Positions 25,260 to 33,746 of a stretch of 64,000 nucleotides of DNA are shown here, piece after piece. Numbering within the stretch: the stretch's first letter is position 1; every line of letters begins with the position of its first letter. Origin of the DNA: Streptomyces avermitilis MA-4680 = NBRC 14893. GTDB taxonomy: Bacteria > Actinomycetota > Actinomycetes > Streptomycetales > Streptomycetaceae. Position numbers and translations under genes: made by a program. The notes beneath the pieces were generated by a model that saw nothing but the letters and a program-made list of their open reading frames with translations, was not told where the DNA came from and did not search any database. The DNA lies in contig NC_003155.5 in NCBI RefSeq assembly GCF_000009765.2, positions 5,580,001-5,644,000 of the forward strand. The letters are read 5' to 3'.

Positions 25260-26081
25260 CTAGTCCGGGCGTGGCTCCTTCACGCCGTGCACGCGCGCGT
25301 ACTCCTCGGCCAGCCAGGGGCCCAGATCGTCGACGTACCGACGGAGGACGGTGGGGTCGCCGGTCGGGTCGTATCCGAGCAGCGCCGCCTCCCGCAGCTG
25401 CCCCGCCCGCTCCGGGTAGTACTCGGCGAACGCCTCGGCCATCTCCCCGAGATCGCTGGTCCAGCCGTTCCAGCGGGGCATGACGAGCGTGAAGCCGGTG
25501 CGGACCAGGTGGCGGGACATGAAGCGGACAAGCGGGCGGCGGGCCTCGTCCGTGTCGGCCGTCCCGGCGATCCGCTCGCGCCAGCGCGACAGGTGGAGCG
25601 CGAGGTCGCCGTTCGTCTCGCGGGCGAGGTGGGAGTCGGGGCGGTAGCGGGGCAGGAACTCGGCCAGGTCCTCGCCCAGCAGGGGCGTGCAGAGGCAGGC
25701 GACGAACCAGCCGAGGTCGTACGTCTCCAGGGCGCTCAGCGTCCGCGTACGGCTGACCAGGAGCGTTCCGACGCCGTCGATCCCCGGGAACTCCTTGTCG
25801 AGCGAGTCACCGAGCGCACGCGCCTCCGCCCGGTCCGCCTCGGTGGGCTCGTCGCGCAGGACGAGGAGCAGATCGAGATCACTGCGCCCCACGCGCGCGG
25901 TGCCGCGCGGAATCGACCCGTAGAGGTACGCGCTCGTCATGCGCGCCCCGAAGACGTCCGTCAGCCGGTCGCGCGCCGCGGCGACCACGGGCCAGAACGT
26001 CTCCTGGATCCGGCCGAGCGAACCCTCGCGTTCGATGTATCCCTGGGCGTCGAGCCCTCCGTGGTGCCCCTGTCCGGCCAT
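25260..26081 (-). CDS. Nucleotidyltransferase-domain protein
   Basis: The 273-residue protein has SAYLYGSIPRGTARVGRSDLDLLLVL, quoted here as YLYGSIPRGTAR and SDLDLLLVL, the GS and DxD motifs of polymerase-beta-like nucleotidyltransferases. The C-terminal half is helical and resembles the substrate-binding part of aminoglycoside adenylyltransferase-like enzymes. Start 26081 (MAGQGHHGG) is chosen because the upstream extension overlaps the strong terminator after crp. The substrate is unknown. Confidence 0.75.
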   Translation of the reverse strand: MAGQGHHGGLDAQGYIEREGSLGRIQETFWPVVAAARDRLTDVFGARMTSAYLYGSIPRGTARVGRSDLDLLLVLRDEPTEADRAEARALGDSLDKEFPGIDGVGTLLVSRTRTLSALETYDLGWFVACLCTPLLGEDLAEFLPRYRPDSHLARETNGDLALHLSRWRERIAGTADTDEARRPLVRFMSRHLVRTGFTLVMPRWNGWTSDLGEMAEAFAEYYPERAGQLREAALLGYDPTGDPTVLRRYVDDLGPWLAEEYARVHGVKEPRPD

Positions 26082-26144
26082 GCGCCCACTGTGCCCCGAC
26101 AGGAGCGTGGTGGCAGATGATTTTTGGATCAGCACGCCAGAAGG

Positions 26145-26192
26145 TACGCCGATGGGGCCCCGCCGGTTCAACGGCGAGGCCCCATCGGCGTA
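26145..26192 (-). terminator. Branched hairpin terminator after crp
   Basis: A perfect 15-bp stem (TACGCCGATGGGGCC and its complement) encloses a second 5-bp stem CGCCG/CGGCG. It starts six bases beyond the crp stop codon on the minus strand. Confidence 0.8.
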
Positions 26193-26197
26193 CGGCG

Positions 26198-26872
26198 TCA
26201 GCGCGAGCGCTTCGCGAGGCGCTCCACGTCCAGCAGGATCACGGCGCGCGCCTCCAGGCGCAGCCAGCCGCGGCCCGCGAAGTCCGCGAGGGCCTTGTTG
26301 ACCGTCTCGCGGGACGCGCCGACCAGCTGGGCCAGCTCCTCCTGTGTGAGGTCGTGCACCACGTGGATGCCTTCCTCGGACTGCACGCCGAAGCGGCGTG
26401 AGAGGTCGAGCAGGGCGCGCGCGACCCGGCCGGGCACGTCCGAGAAGACCAGGTCGGACATCTGGTCGTTGGTCTTGCGCAGGCGCCGGGCGACGGCGCG
26501 CAGCAGGGCGGCGGCCACCTCGGGGCGCACGTTCAGCCAGGGCTGGAGGTCGCCGTGGCCGAGGCCGAGCAGCTTGACCTCGGTCAGCGCGGTGGCCGTG
26601 GCCGTGCGCGGACCCGGGTCGAACAGCGACAGCTCGCCGATCAGCTCGCCGGGGCCGAGGACGGCGAGCATGTTCTCGCGGCCGTCGGGGGATGTGCGGT
26701 GGAGCTTGACCTTGCCCTCGGTGACCACATACAGCCGGTCACCGGGGTCGCCCTCATGGAACAGGGCGTCGCCGCGCGCGAGGGTCACCTCACTCATGGA
26801 GGCGCGGAGCTCCGCGGCCTGCTCGTCATCGAGCGCCGCGAAGAGCGGGGCGCGCCGCAGAACGTCGTCCAC
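26198..26872 (-). CDS. crp: Crp/Fnr family global regulator Crp
   Basis: The 224-residue protein has an N-terminal cyclic-nucleotide-binding domain (GDALFHEGDPGDRLYVV, LGPGELIGELSLFDPGPRTA) and a C-terminal winged helix, LTQEELAQLVGASRETVNKAL. Sequence and length match S. coelicolor Crp as remembered, a cAMP-binding regulator of spore germination and antibiotic production. GTG 26872 follows AAGGAGAG at good spacing. An upstream palindrome fits a Crp site, so autoregulation is likely. The gene diverges from nth. Confidence 0.93.
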   Translation of the reverse strand: MDDVLRRAPLFAALDDEQAAELRASMSEVTLARGDALFHEGDPGDRLYVVTEGKVKLHRTSPDGRENMLAVLGPGELIGELSLFDPGPRTATATALTEVKLLGLGHGDLQPWLNVRPEVAAALLRAVARRLRKTNDQMSDLVFSDVPGRVARALLDLSRRFGVQSEEGIHVVHDLTQEELAQLVGASRETVNKALADFAGRGWLRLEARAVILLDVERLAKRSR

Positions 26873-26961
26873 GAGTTCTCTCCTTGTCGACCTGCTCAGG
26901 GGATCTTGCTCCCCCGTTACCAGGGGACCGTGTTCCCCATTTTGCTGGACGGTCCAAACAG

Positions 26962-26975
26962 TGTGATCAGTCACA
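26962..26975. promoter_or_regulatory. Probable Crp operator upstream of crp
   Basis: TGTGATCAGTCACA is a perfect inverted repeat containing GTG-N6-CAC, the core reported for actinobacterial Crp sites. It lies about 90 bp upstream of the crp start. Confidence 0.6.
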
Positions 26976-27077
26976 AGTCTGCCGCACGGTCGTGCGGGGC
27001 AGTGCGGCAGGGGGCCAATTGGGGGCTGATCTTCAGGGTCCGGGGCGGATGTCGGTGCAGGGCTTTAGGCTGGCCGG

Positions 27078-28148
27078 GTGTCCAAATCGCCGGTGAGAGC
27101 ACAGGCCAAGGGGGCTGGGCGGGTGGTAGTACGTCGCGATTCCGCTGTGGGCGAACAGGTCACGGGTGGAACGAATAAAACGACAAAAGCGGCAGAAGCT
27201 CCAGAGGTGGCGCCGGTGAAGAAGGCAGCCCGGAAGACAGTCAAGAAGGCGGCCAAGAAGGCGACGACGGCCGTGAAGAAGGACGCGTCCGCGGACCCCG
27301 TCGCCAAGGCGCCCAAGTCCGTGGCCGCCAAGCCGCCCAAGTCCGCCGCCAAGCCGCCCAGGAACGAGTCGCGCACCGCCCTCGTCCGCCGCGCCCGCCG
27401 GATCAACCGCGAGCTCGCCGAGGTGTACCCGTACGCACACCCGGAGTTGGACTTCGAGAACTCCTTCCAGCTGATCTTGGCGACCGTCCTGTCCGCGCAG
27501 ACCACCGACCTGCGGGTGAACCAGACGACGCCGGCGCTGTTCGCCAAGTACCCGACCCCGGAGGACCTGGCCGCGGCCAACCCCGAGGAGGTCGAGGAGA
27601 TCCTCCGGCCCACCGGCTTCTTCCGGGCCAAGACCAAGTCGGTCATAGGGCTGTCCAAGGCCCTCGTGGAGGAGTTCGGCGGCGAGGTCCCCGGGCGCCT
27701 CGAAGATCTCGTCAAGCTGCCCGGCGTAGGACGCAAGACGGCCTTCGTGGTGCTCGGCAACGCCTTCGGGCGGCCCGGCATCACCGTGGACACCCATTTC
27801 CAGCGGCTCGTCCGCCGCTGGCAGTGGACCGACGAGAAGGATCCGGACAAGATCGAGGCGGCCGTCGGCGCGCTCTTCCCGAAGAGCGAGTGGACGATGC
27901 TCTCGCACCATGTGATCTTCCACGGCCGCCGCATCTGTCACGCCCGCAAGCCGGCCTGCGGGGCCTGCCCCATCGCCCCGCTCTGCCCGGCGTACGGGGA
28001 GGGCGAGACCGACCCCGAGAAGGCGAAGAAGCTCCTGAAGTACGAGAAGGGCGGCTTCCCCGGCCAGCGGCTCAATCCCCCACAGGCGTACCTGGACGCG
28101 GGCGGCATCCCGGCGCCGCCCCTGGGAGCGCCCCAGGGCACCCCATGA
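27078..28148 (+). CDS. nth: Endonuclease III with histone H1-like N-terminal tail
   Basis: The 356-residue protein starts at GTG 27078 with about 95 residues rich in Lys, Ala and Pro (KKAARKTVKKAAKKATTAVK), then a complete endonuclease III. The helix-hairpin-helix LPGVGRKTA carries the catalytic Lys, VDTHFQR the catalytic Asp, and CHARKPACGACPIAPLC the four 4Fe-4S cysteines in C-x6-C-x2-C-x5-C spacing. It excises oxidised pyrimidines in base excision repair. The tail is unusual compared with the roughly 210-residue E. coli enzyme and could add non-specific DNA binding. It precedes a NUDIX gene. Confidence 0.92.
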   Translation: MSKSPVRAQAKGAGRVVVRRDSAVGEQVTGGTNKTTKAAEAPEVAPVKKAARKTVKKAAKKATTAVKKDASADPVAKAPKSVAAKPPKSAAKPPRNESRTALVRRARRINRELAEVYPYAHPELDFENSFQLILATVLSAQTTDLRVNQTTPALFAKYPTPEDLAAANPEEVEEILRPTGFFRAKTKSVIGLSKALVEEFGGEVPGRLEDLVKLPGVGRKTAFVVLGNAFGRPGITVDTHFQRLVRRWQWTDEKDPDKIEAAVGALFPKSEWTMLSHHVIFHGRRICHARKPACGACPIAPLCPAYGEGETDPEKAKKLLKYEKGGFPGQRLNPPQAYLDAGGIPAPPLGAPQGTP

Positions 28149-28209
28149 GGGCGCGCGTGGAACGATCCGCGGACCGGCAGGCGTTGGGAACAGCAGAACG
28201 GGGGTGGCG

Positions 28210-28977
28210 ATGACGCACGCGAGCAACGCGCAGGACAGCAGGGCAGCGCTGAGCGGCGACGGGCGGGCTGCGCTCGGCGGTGACGGGCGGGCCGCGTTCG
28301 GCGAGGACGGCCAGGTGGCGCTGCGCAAGGACGGTATGCCCGACTGGCTCGATCCGGTCGTGCGGGCCGCCGAGACGGTGGAGCCGCTCCAGCTGAGCCG
28401 CTTCCTGCCGCCCAAGGACGGCGCGGGACGCCAGTCCGCCGTACTCATCCTGTTCGGCGAGGGCGACCGCGGCCCCGAGCTGTTGCTCATGGAGCGCGCC
28501 GGCTCGCTGCGCTCGCACGCCGGCCAGCCGTCCTTCCCCGGCGGTGCCCTCGACCCCGAGGACGGCGACCCGGGGGCCGACGGGCCGCTGCGGGCCGCTC
28601 TGCGCGAGGCCGAGGAGGAGACCGGGCTCGACCCGAGCGGCGTCCAGCTCTTCGGCGTGCTCCCCAAGCTGTACATCCCGGTGAGCGAGTTCGTCGTCAC
28701 CCCGGTGCTGGGCTGGTGGCGCCGCCCCACGCCGGTCGGAGTGGTCGATCCGAACGAGACGGCGCGCGTCTTCACGGTCCCCGTGGCGGATCTCACGGAC
28801 CCCGCCAACCGCGCCACCACCGTGCACCCCAGCGGCCACAGAGGTCCGGCATTTCTGGTCGAATCGGCCCTGGTGTGGGGCTTCACGGCAGGCGTCATCG
28901 ACCGGCTGCTGCACTACGCGGGCTGGGAGCGCCCCTGGGACCGCGACAAGCAGGTCCCGCTCGACTGGCGCGCATGA
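28210..28977 (+). CDS. CoA pyrophosphatase-like NUDIX hydrolase (NudL type)
   Basis: PSFPGGALDPEDGDPG and ALREAEEETGLDPSGV form a NUDIX box, and RSHAGQPSFPGG is typical of NudL/CoA-diphosphatase members. LPKLYIPVSEFVVTPVLG follows, as in this family. The first 40 residues are an imperfect repeat of RAALSGDG units that looks expandable and is unlikely to be catalytic. ATG 28210 follows a GGGGG site; GTG 28204 is also possible. It likely cleaves CoA or NADH-type pyrophosphates. Confidence 0.87.
   Translation: MTHASNAQDSRAALSGDGRAALGGDGRAAFGEDGQVALRKDGMPDWLDPVVRAAETVEPLQLSRFLPPKDGAGRQSAVLILFGEGDRGPELLLMERAGSLRSHAGQPSFPGGALDPEDGDPGADGPLRAALREAEEETGLDPSGVQLFGVLPKLYIPVSEFVVTPVLGWWRRPTPVGVVDPNETARVFTVPVADLTDPANRATTVHPSGHRGPAFLVESALVWGFTAGVIDRLLHYAGWERPWDRDKQVPLDWRA
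28240..28323 (+). repeat. 24-bp in-frame tandem repeat in the NUDIX leader
   Basis: Three 24-bp units and half of a fourth encode RAALSGDG, RAALGGDG, RAAFGEDG and QVAL at the N-terminus of the CoA pyrophosphatase-like protein. Confidence 0.85.
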
Positions 28978-29097
28978 CAGGGTGGCACCCGTGCTGTGTT
29001 TTCCCGGGGGACGCCGTGTCCTCTTGCCGCTGAGCGGCGGGCCGGGCCCCCGGCCGGACGGCGGGGACCGGAATGCGATGAGGCGAGGCTTGAAGCG

Positions 29098-30297
29098 GTG
29101 AACGTGCTGGACATCCTGTTGCTGGTCGCCGCAGTGTGGTTCGCGATCGTGGGCTATCGCCAGGGCTTCGTCGTCGGCATCCTGTCGGTGATCGGCTTCC
29201 TGGGCGGCGGCCTCGTCGCGGTCTACCTGCTCCCCCTCATCTGGGGCTGGGCGACCGACGGCACCAAGGTCACTACGACCGCCGCCGTCGTCGCGGTCAT
29301 CGTGGTGATCGTCTGTGCCTCCGTCGGCCAGGCCCTCACCACCCACCTCGGCAACAAGCTGCGCCGGTACATCACCTGGTCGCCGGCCCGCGCCCTGGAC
29401 GCGACCGGCGGCGCCCTCGTCAACGTCGTGGCGATGCTCCTGGTCGCCTGGCTGATCGGCTCGGCCCTCGCCGGTACGACGCTGCCGACGCTCGGCAAGG
29501 AGGTGCGGGGCTCCAAGGTCCTCCTCGGCGTGGCGCGGGCCCTGCCCAACCAGGCCGACACATGGTTCGCGGACTTCTCCTCGGTCCTCGCGCAGAACGG
29601 CTTCCCGCAGGTCTTCAGCCCGTTCGCGAATGAGCCGATCACCGACGTGCAGCCCCCCGACCCGGCGCTCGCGAAGAGCCCGGTCGCCACGCGCGCGCAG
29701 AAGTCCATCGTCAAGGTCATGGGCACCGCGCAGAGCTGCGGCAAGGTCCTCGAAGGCACCGGCTTCGTCTTCGGCAACCGCCGGGTGATGACCAACGCGC
29801 ACGTGGTCGGCGGGGTCGACGAGCCCACCGTCCAGATCGGCGGCGAGGGCAGGAAGTACGACGCGAAGGTCGTCCTCTACGACTGGCGGCGCGACATCGC
29901 CGTACTCGACGTGCCGAACCTGAAGGCGCCCGCGCTGCAGTTCACTTCGACGGACGCGGCCAGCGGCAACGGCGCGATCGTCGCCGGCTTCCCGGAGAAC
30001 GGGTCGTACAACGTCCAGCCCGCGCGCGTGCGCGGCCGCATCACGGCCAACGGCCCGGACATCTACCACCGCGGCACCGTGCGCCGCGACGTGTACTCGC
30101 TGTACGCGACCGTCCGTCAGGGCAACTCCGGCGGCCCGCTGCTCACCCCCGAAGGCAAGGTGTACGGCGTGGTCTTCGCGAAGTCGCTCGACGACGCCAA
30201 CACGGGGTACGCGCTCACCGCGGACGAGGTCCAGAAGGACATCACCCAGGGGCGTAGGGCCAACCAGCAGGTGGACAGCGACAGCTGCGCGCTCTGA
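29098..30297 (+). CDS. MarP-like membrane serine protease with CvpA domain
   Basis: The 399-residue protein has a four-helix CvpA-like membrane domain (about 1-125) and a chymotrypsin-like protease domain with His235 (MTNAHVVGG), Asp266 (RRDIAVL) and Ser344 (GNSGGP). Cys214 and Cys397 sit where the regulatory disulfide of M. tuberculosis MarP lies. MarP (Rv3671c) is a periplasmic protease needed for acid and oxidative stress resistance. GTG 29098 starts right at the first membrane helix. It is downstream of nth and the NUDIX gene on the same strand. Confidence 0.9.
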   Translation: MNVLDILLLVAAVWFAIVGYRQGFVVGILSVIGFLGGGLVAVYLLPLIWGWATDGTKVTTTAAVVAVIVVIVCASVGQALTTHLGNKLRRYITWSPARALDATGGALVNVVAMLLVAWLIGSALAGTTLPTLGKEVRGSKVLLGVARALPNQADTWFADFSSVLAQNGFPQVFSPFANEPITDVQPPDPALAKSPVATRAQKSIVKVMGTAQSCGKVLEGTGFVFGNRRVMTNAHVVGGVDEPTVQIGGEGRKYDAKVVLYDWRRDIAVLDVPNLKAPALQFTSTDAASGNGAIVAGFPENGSYNVQPARVRGRITANGPDIYHRGTVRRDVYSLYATVRQGNSGGPLLTPEGKVYGVVFAKSLDDANTGYALTADEVQKDITQGRRANQQVDSDSCAL

Positions 30298-30646
30298 GTC
30301 TGGGGCAGCCGCCGGCAGGTGTCAGCCGCGAGGGTGGCGCAGACGAACCGAGACCCAGCGGGCCCGGCGGCGCAGAATGCGCGGGATCCCTACCCTGGGG
30401 TCCGTGCCCGGCAGCTGCGGAGCGCCCCTCTGGTGGGAGCTCGGACCAGTGGCCGAGCGGCGGTTGCGTGCTGCGTCACTGTAGTCGTGCGTCCAGCCCA
30501 TACCCCGACGTCTGCCCCTGCCCCAAGGTCGATAACCGCGCTCACGGCCCCCAATTGGCCTATGCGGCAGGCAAGTGGCCGTTCGTAGGACAGGCGTTCG
30601 CGTCCCGGACGCCGGGCGTATCGGCGCGGTCACCGACCTGGCGCGG
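30298..30646. other. Intergenic region after the MarP-like gene
   Basis: This 349-bp gap between convergent genes holds a possible 59-codon minus-strand gene (30322-30501). I see no RNA gene and no strong terminator in it. Confidence 0.45.
30322..30501 (-). CDS. Possible 59-residue Arg-rich protein
   Basis: MGWTHDYSDAARNRRSA to PRILRRRARWVSVRLRHPRG is an open frame with strong G/C at third positions. There is no clear ribosome-binding site and no recognised domain. A small basic protein or a chance frame are both possible. Confidence 0.35.
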   Translation of the reverse strand: MGWTHDYSDAARNRRSATGPSSHQRGAPQLPGTDPRVGIPRILRRRARWVSVRLRHPRG

Positions 30647-31597
30647 TCACCGGTCGGGTTCGGGGTCCTTCAGCCAGTTGATCAGCTCGGTGGAGAAGGC
30701 GACCGGGTCCTCTTCGTGCGGGAAGTGCCCCAGCCCGTCGAACAGCCGCCAGCGGTACGGGGCTTCGACGTACTCCCCGGAACCGGCCGCACTGCGCGTA
30801 CGCATCACGGGGTCCAGCGAGCCGTGCAGATGGAGTGTCGGCACCCGCACCGGCCGCTTCATGCGCCGGTTGAACTGGATGCCGTCAGGGCGGGCCATCG
30901 AGCGGACCATCCAGCGGTACGGCTCGATCGAGCAGTGCGCCGTCGACGGGATGCACATCGCGCGCCGATACGTCTCGACGTCCTCGTCGTCCGGCAGACG
31001 CGGGCCCGACCAGTCCCGGATCAGACGGCCCACCAGGGCGCCGTCGTCCGCGGTGAGTTGGCGCTCGGGGATCCAGGGGCGCTGGAACCCCCAGATGTAG
31101 GAACCCGCGGTCGTCTGCTTGACGTCGGCGAGCATCGCCGAGCGCCAGCGCCGGGGGTGCGGCATCGAGGCGACCGCGAGGCGTCGTACGAGCTTGGGGC
31201 GCATCACGGCCGCCGTCCAGGCGAGATATCCGCCCAGGTCGTGCCCGACCAGCGCGGCGTCGGGCTCGCCGAGGGACCGTACGACCCCGGTGATGTCGAG
31301 TGCGAGGTTGGCGGGGTCGTAGCCGCGCGGGGTGCGGTCGCTGCCGCCGACGCCCCTCAGGTCCATCGCGACGGCGCGGAAGCCCGCGTCGGCGAGCGCG
31401 ACCAGCTGGTGGCGCCAGGACCACCAGAACTGCGGGAAGCCGTGCAGCAGCAGGACCAGCGGTCCGTCGCCCAGTTCCGCGATGTGGAATCGCGCCCCGT
31501 TCGCCGCGACGTCCCGGTGGGTCACCTCGCGCCCGCCGGGGAGGTCGAGTCGTACGACCGAGGTGGATTGCGCCGAAGGGGTGGCCGGGTCCGTCAT
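30647..31597 (-). CDS. Alpha/beta hydrolase, epoxide hydrolase type
   Basis: The 316-residue protein has the oxyanion motif LHGFPQFWWSWRHQ and nucleophile motif VGHDLGGYLAW with Asp as nucleophile, which marks epoxide hydrolases rather than Ser esterases. GHFPHEED holds the catalytic His. It opens epoxides to diols; the natural substrate is unknown. It overlaps the holin-like gene by four bases and follows nhaA in the same direction. Confidence 0.88.
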   Translation of the reverse strand: MTDPATPSAQSTSVVRLDLPGGREVTHRDVAANGARFHIAELGDGPLVLLLHGFPQFWWSWRHQLVALADAGFRAVAMDLRGVGGSDRTPRGYDPANLALDITGVVRSLGEPDAALVGHDLGGYLAWTAAVMRPKLVRRLAVASMPHPRRWRSAMLADVKQTTAGSYIWGFQRPWIPERQLTADDGALVGRLIRDWSGPRLPDDEDVETYRRAMCIPSTAHCSIEPYRWMVRSMARPDGIQFNRRMKRPVRVPTLHLHGSLDPVMRTRSAAGSGEYVEAPYRWRLFDGLGHFPHEEDPVAFSTELINWLKDPEPDR

Positions 31598-32070
31598 GAG
31601 GACGAGCGTGCCACAGCTTCGACCGCGTCACTCACCGGGGCGGTCCGGGGGTGCGGCTTGGCGTGCTGGAGGACGCCCGCCGTCTCCTTCATCGACGCGG
31701 CGACCTTCTGCGGGCCCTGGCTCTTCTTGGCCTTCTTCGCGAAGACCGTGCCGAGCAGCGCCAGCGCGCCGGCGACCAGCACGTTCGCGGCGAAGGACAG
31801 CAGGAAGCAGACCGCGAGATTCCAGTTGCTCCAGGTCCGGATGCCGTACGCCAGAGCGAAATTCAGCATCGGCAGGGAGAAGATCAGCACCGCGCCGGCC
31901 GCCGAGAAGGCCCCACCGGAGACCGCGCCGCGCTTCACGTCCTGTTTGAGCTGGGCCTTGGCCAGCGCGATCTCGTCGTGCACCAGTGCGGACATCTCGG
32001 TCGTCGCCGAGGCGACCAGCTGGCCGATGCTGCGTTCGGCGCCGACCGGGCTGCCGTCGGGTGCGCTCAT
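31594..32070 (-). CDS. Phage holin family (Actino-type) membrane protein
   Basis: The 158-residue protein has two adjacent transmembrane helices (about 55-110) after SIGQLVASATTEMSALVHDE and KAQLKQDVKRGAVSG, the signature of the putative Actinobacterial Holin-X/DUF1469 family. These are chromosomal membrane proteins, not proof of a prophage. ATG 32070 follows AAGGGAG. It lies between nhaA and the epoxide hydrolase in one operon. Confidence 0.87.
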   Translation of the reverse strand: MSAPDGSPVGAERSIGQLVASATTEMSALVHDEIALAKAQLKQDVKRGAVSGGAFSAAGAVLIFSLPMLNFALAYGIRTWSNWNLAVCFLLSFAANVLVAGALALLGTVFAKKAKKSQGPQKVAASMKETAGVLQHAKPHPRTAPVSDAVEAVARSSS

Positions 32071-32113
32071 CGCGGACTCCCTTTTCTGCATGTGTTTGTA
32101 CCGTCTGGTCAGA

Positions 32114-33514
32114 TCATGCCGGACCATCGTTCTCCGCGCCTGCCCCGCCCGTCACTTCGGCAAGCCTTCGGTGCTCGGCGGCCTTGCGCTCGTAGATCTC
32201 GGCCATGCGCAGGTGGTACGCCGGGTTGTCCTGCTCGTAGATGTCGGGGATGCCGTCGCTGTCCTCGTCGCGCTCCTCGTCCTCGCACAGGGCACGGTAC
32301 TTGGCGTTGCGCAGCTTCAGCAGCGTCGTCGCGATCAGCGCCGCCAGAAGGGAACCGGTGAGGACGGCGGCCTTGACCTCGTCGGTCAGCACCGGATCAC
32401 CGTCGAACGCGAGTTCGCCGATGAGCAGGGAGACGGTGAAGCCGATGCCGGCCAGCGACGCCACCGCGAAGACGTCGGGCCAGGCGAGGTCGTCGCTGAG
32501 CGACGCGCGGGTGAAGCGGGCCGTCAGCCACGTTCCGCCGAAGATGCCGATCGCCTTGCCGACGACGAGCCCGAGGACCACCCCGAGGGTCTCCGGCCTG
32601 GTGAACACGTCCCCGAGCGCACCCCCGGAGATCACGACACCCGCGCTGAACAGGGCGAACAGGGGCACGGCCAGGCCGGCCGACAGGGGGCGTACAAGAT
32701 GCTCGATGTGCTCACCGGGAGCGTGCTCCTCACCCTGGTGGCGGTGGCAGCGCAGCATCAGTCCCATCGCCACACCGGCGATGGTGGCGTGGATGCCGCT
32801 GTTGTACATCAGCCCCCAGATGACGAGCGCGAGCGGCACGTACACGTACCAGCCGCGTACGCCCTTGCGCAGCAGCAGCCAGAAGACGGCGAGGCCGATC
32901 ACGGCGCCGGCGAGGGCGGCGAAGTTCAGGTCGGCGGTGAAGAAGACCGCGATGATCAGGATCGCGAAGAGGTCGTCGACGACGGCGAGGGTGAGCAGGA
33001 AGGCGCGCAGCGCGGACGGGAGCGAGGTCCCGATGACCGCGAGGACGGCCAGCGCGAAGGCGATGTCGGTGGCCGTGGGTACCGCCCAGCCGCGGAGGGA
33101 GCCGCCACCGGTGAGGTTGGTGAGGGTGTAGACGAGCGCGGGTACGGCCATGCCGCACAGGGCGGCGGCCACGGGGAGCGCGGCCGCCTTGGGGTCCTTG
33201 AGGTCCCCTGCGACCAGCTCGCGCTTGAGTTCGATGCCGGCGACGAAGAAGAAGACCGCGAGCAGCCCGTCGGCGGCCCAGTGCTGGACGGAGAGGTCCA
33301 GGCCGAGGGGGGCGGGGCCGAAGTGGAAGTGGCTGACGCTCTCGTAGCTGTGGTGCAGCGCGGGTACGTTCGCCCAGATCAGCGCGGTGATCGCGGCGAG
33401 GAGGAGCAGGACGCCGCCGACGGTCTCGGTGCGCAGCGCCTCCGCGACGAAGTTCCGCTCGGGCAGCGAGAGCCGTCCGAGGAACTTGCGGGTGCTGGTG
33501 CGGGGGGCGGCCAC
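32114..33514 (-). CDS. nhaA: Na+/H+ antiporter NhaA
   Basis: The protein has some eleven to twelve membrane helices with ADGLLAVFFFVAGIELKREL, PTATDIAFALAVLAVIG and LLTLAVVDDLFAILI; the paired Asp residues in VVDD are the ion-binding site of NhaA. It exchanges Na+ for H+ to keep pH and sodium balance. GTG 33514 follows GGAGG with eight-base spacing and is preferred to the upstream GTG at 33598. An extra cytoplasmic tail contains DEDSDGIPDIYEQ, a calcium-loop-like pattern, then a coiled helix. Confidence 0.92.
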   Translation of the reverse strand: MAAPRTSTRKFLGRLSLPERNFVAEALRTETVGGVLLLLAAITALIWANVPALHHSYESVSHFHFGPAPLGLDLSVQHWAADGLLAVFFFVAGIELKRELVAGDLKDPKAAALPVAAALCGMAVPALVYTLTNLTGGGSLRGWAVPTATDIAFALAVLAVIGTSLPSALRAFLLTLAVVDDLFAILIIAVFFTADLNFAALAGAVIGLAVFWLLLRKGVRGWYVYVPLALVIWGLMYNSGIHATIAGVAMGLMLRCHRHQGEEHAPGEHIEHLVRPLSAGLAVPLFALFSAGVVISGGALGDVFTRPETLGVVLGLVVGKAIGIFGGTWLTARFTRASLSDDLAWPDVFAVASLAGIGFTVSLLIGELAFDGDPVLTDEVKAAVLTGSLLAALIATTLLKLRNAKYRALCEDEERDEDSDGIPDIYEQDNPAYHLRMAEIYERKAAEHRRLAEVTGGAGAENDGPA

Positions 33515-33658
33515 GGCGGGAACCTCCGGGTCGGTACGGCTTGCTGACGGCCGTCGCGAAGGATCGCCGACGGCGTTGCCGACCAGACTTCCCGGCACAC
33601 CCTGAGGTCGCCAGTTTAACCGATCATTACACGGGAAAATCTCGCTTCACGGAAAAAA

Positions 33659-33687
33659 GGGGCGCCCGGCGCACTGCCGGGCGCCCC
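33659..33687 (-). terminator. Rho-independent terminator of acs
   Basis: A 12-bp stem GGGGCGCCCGGC with its complement around a GCACT loop is followed on the minus strand by six T residues, 60 bp beyond the acs stop. Confidence 0.9.
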
Positions 33688-33746
33688 TCGGGAACTCGGG
33701 TCCCTACTCAGTCCTGGCTACGGGAACTCAGAACTGAGGGCCGTAC

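Noticed and set aside
31594..32070. Prophage, on the basis of a holin-like protein
   Set aside because: This family is widespread in actinobacterial chromosomes and no other phage gene is near.
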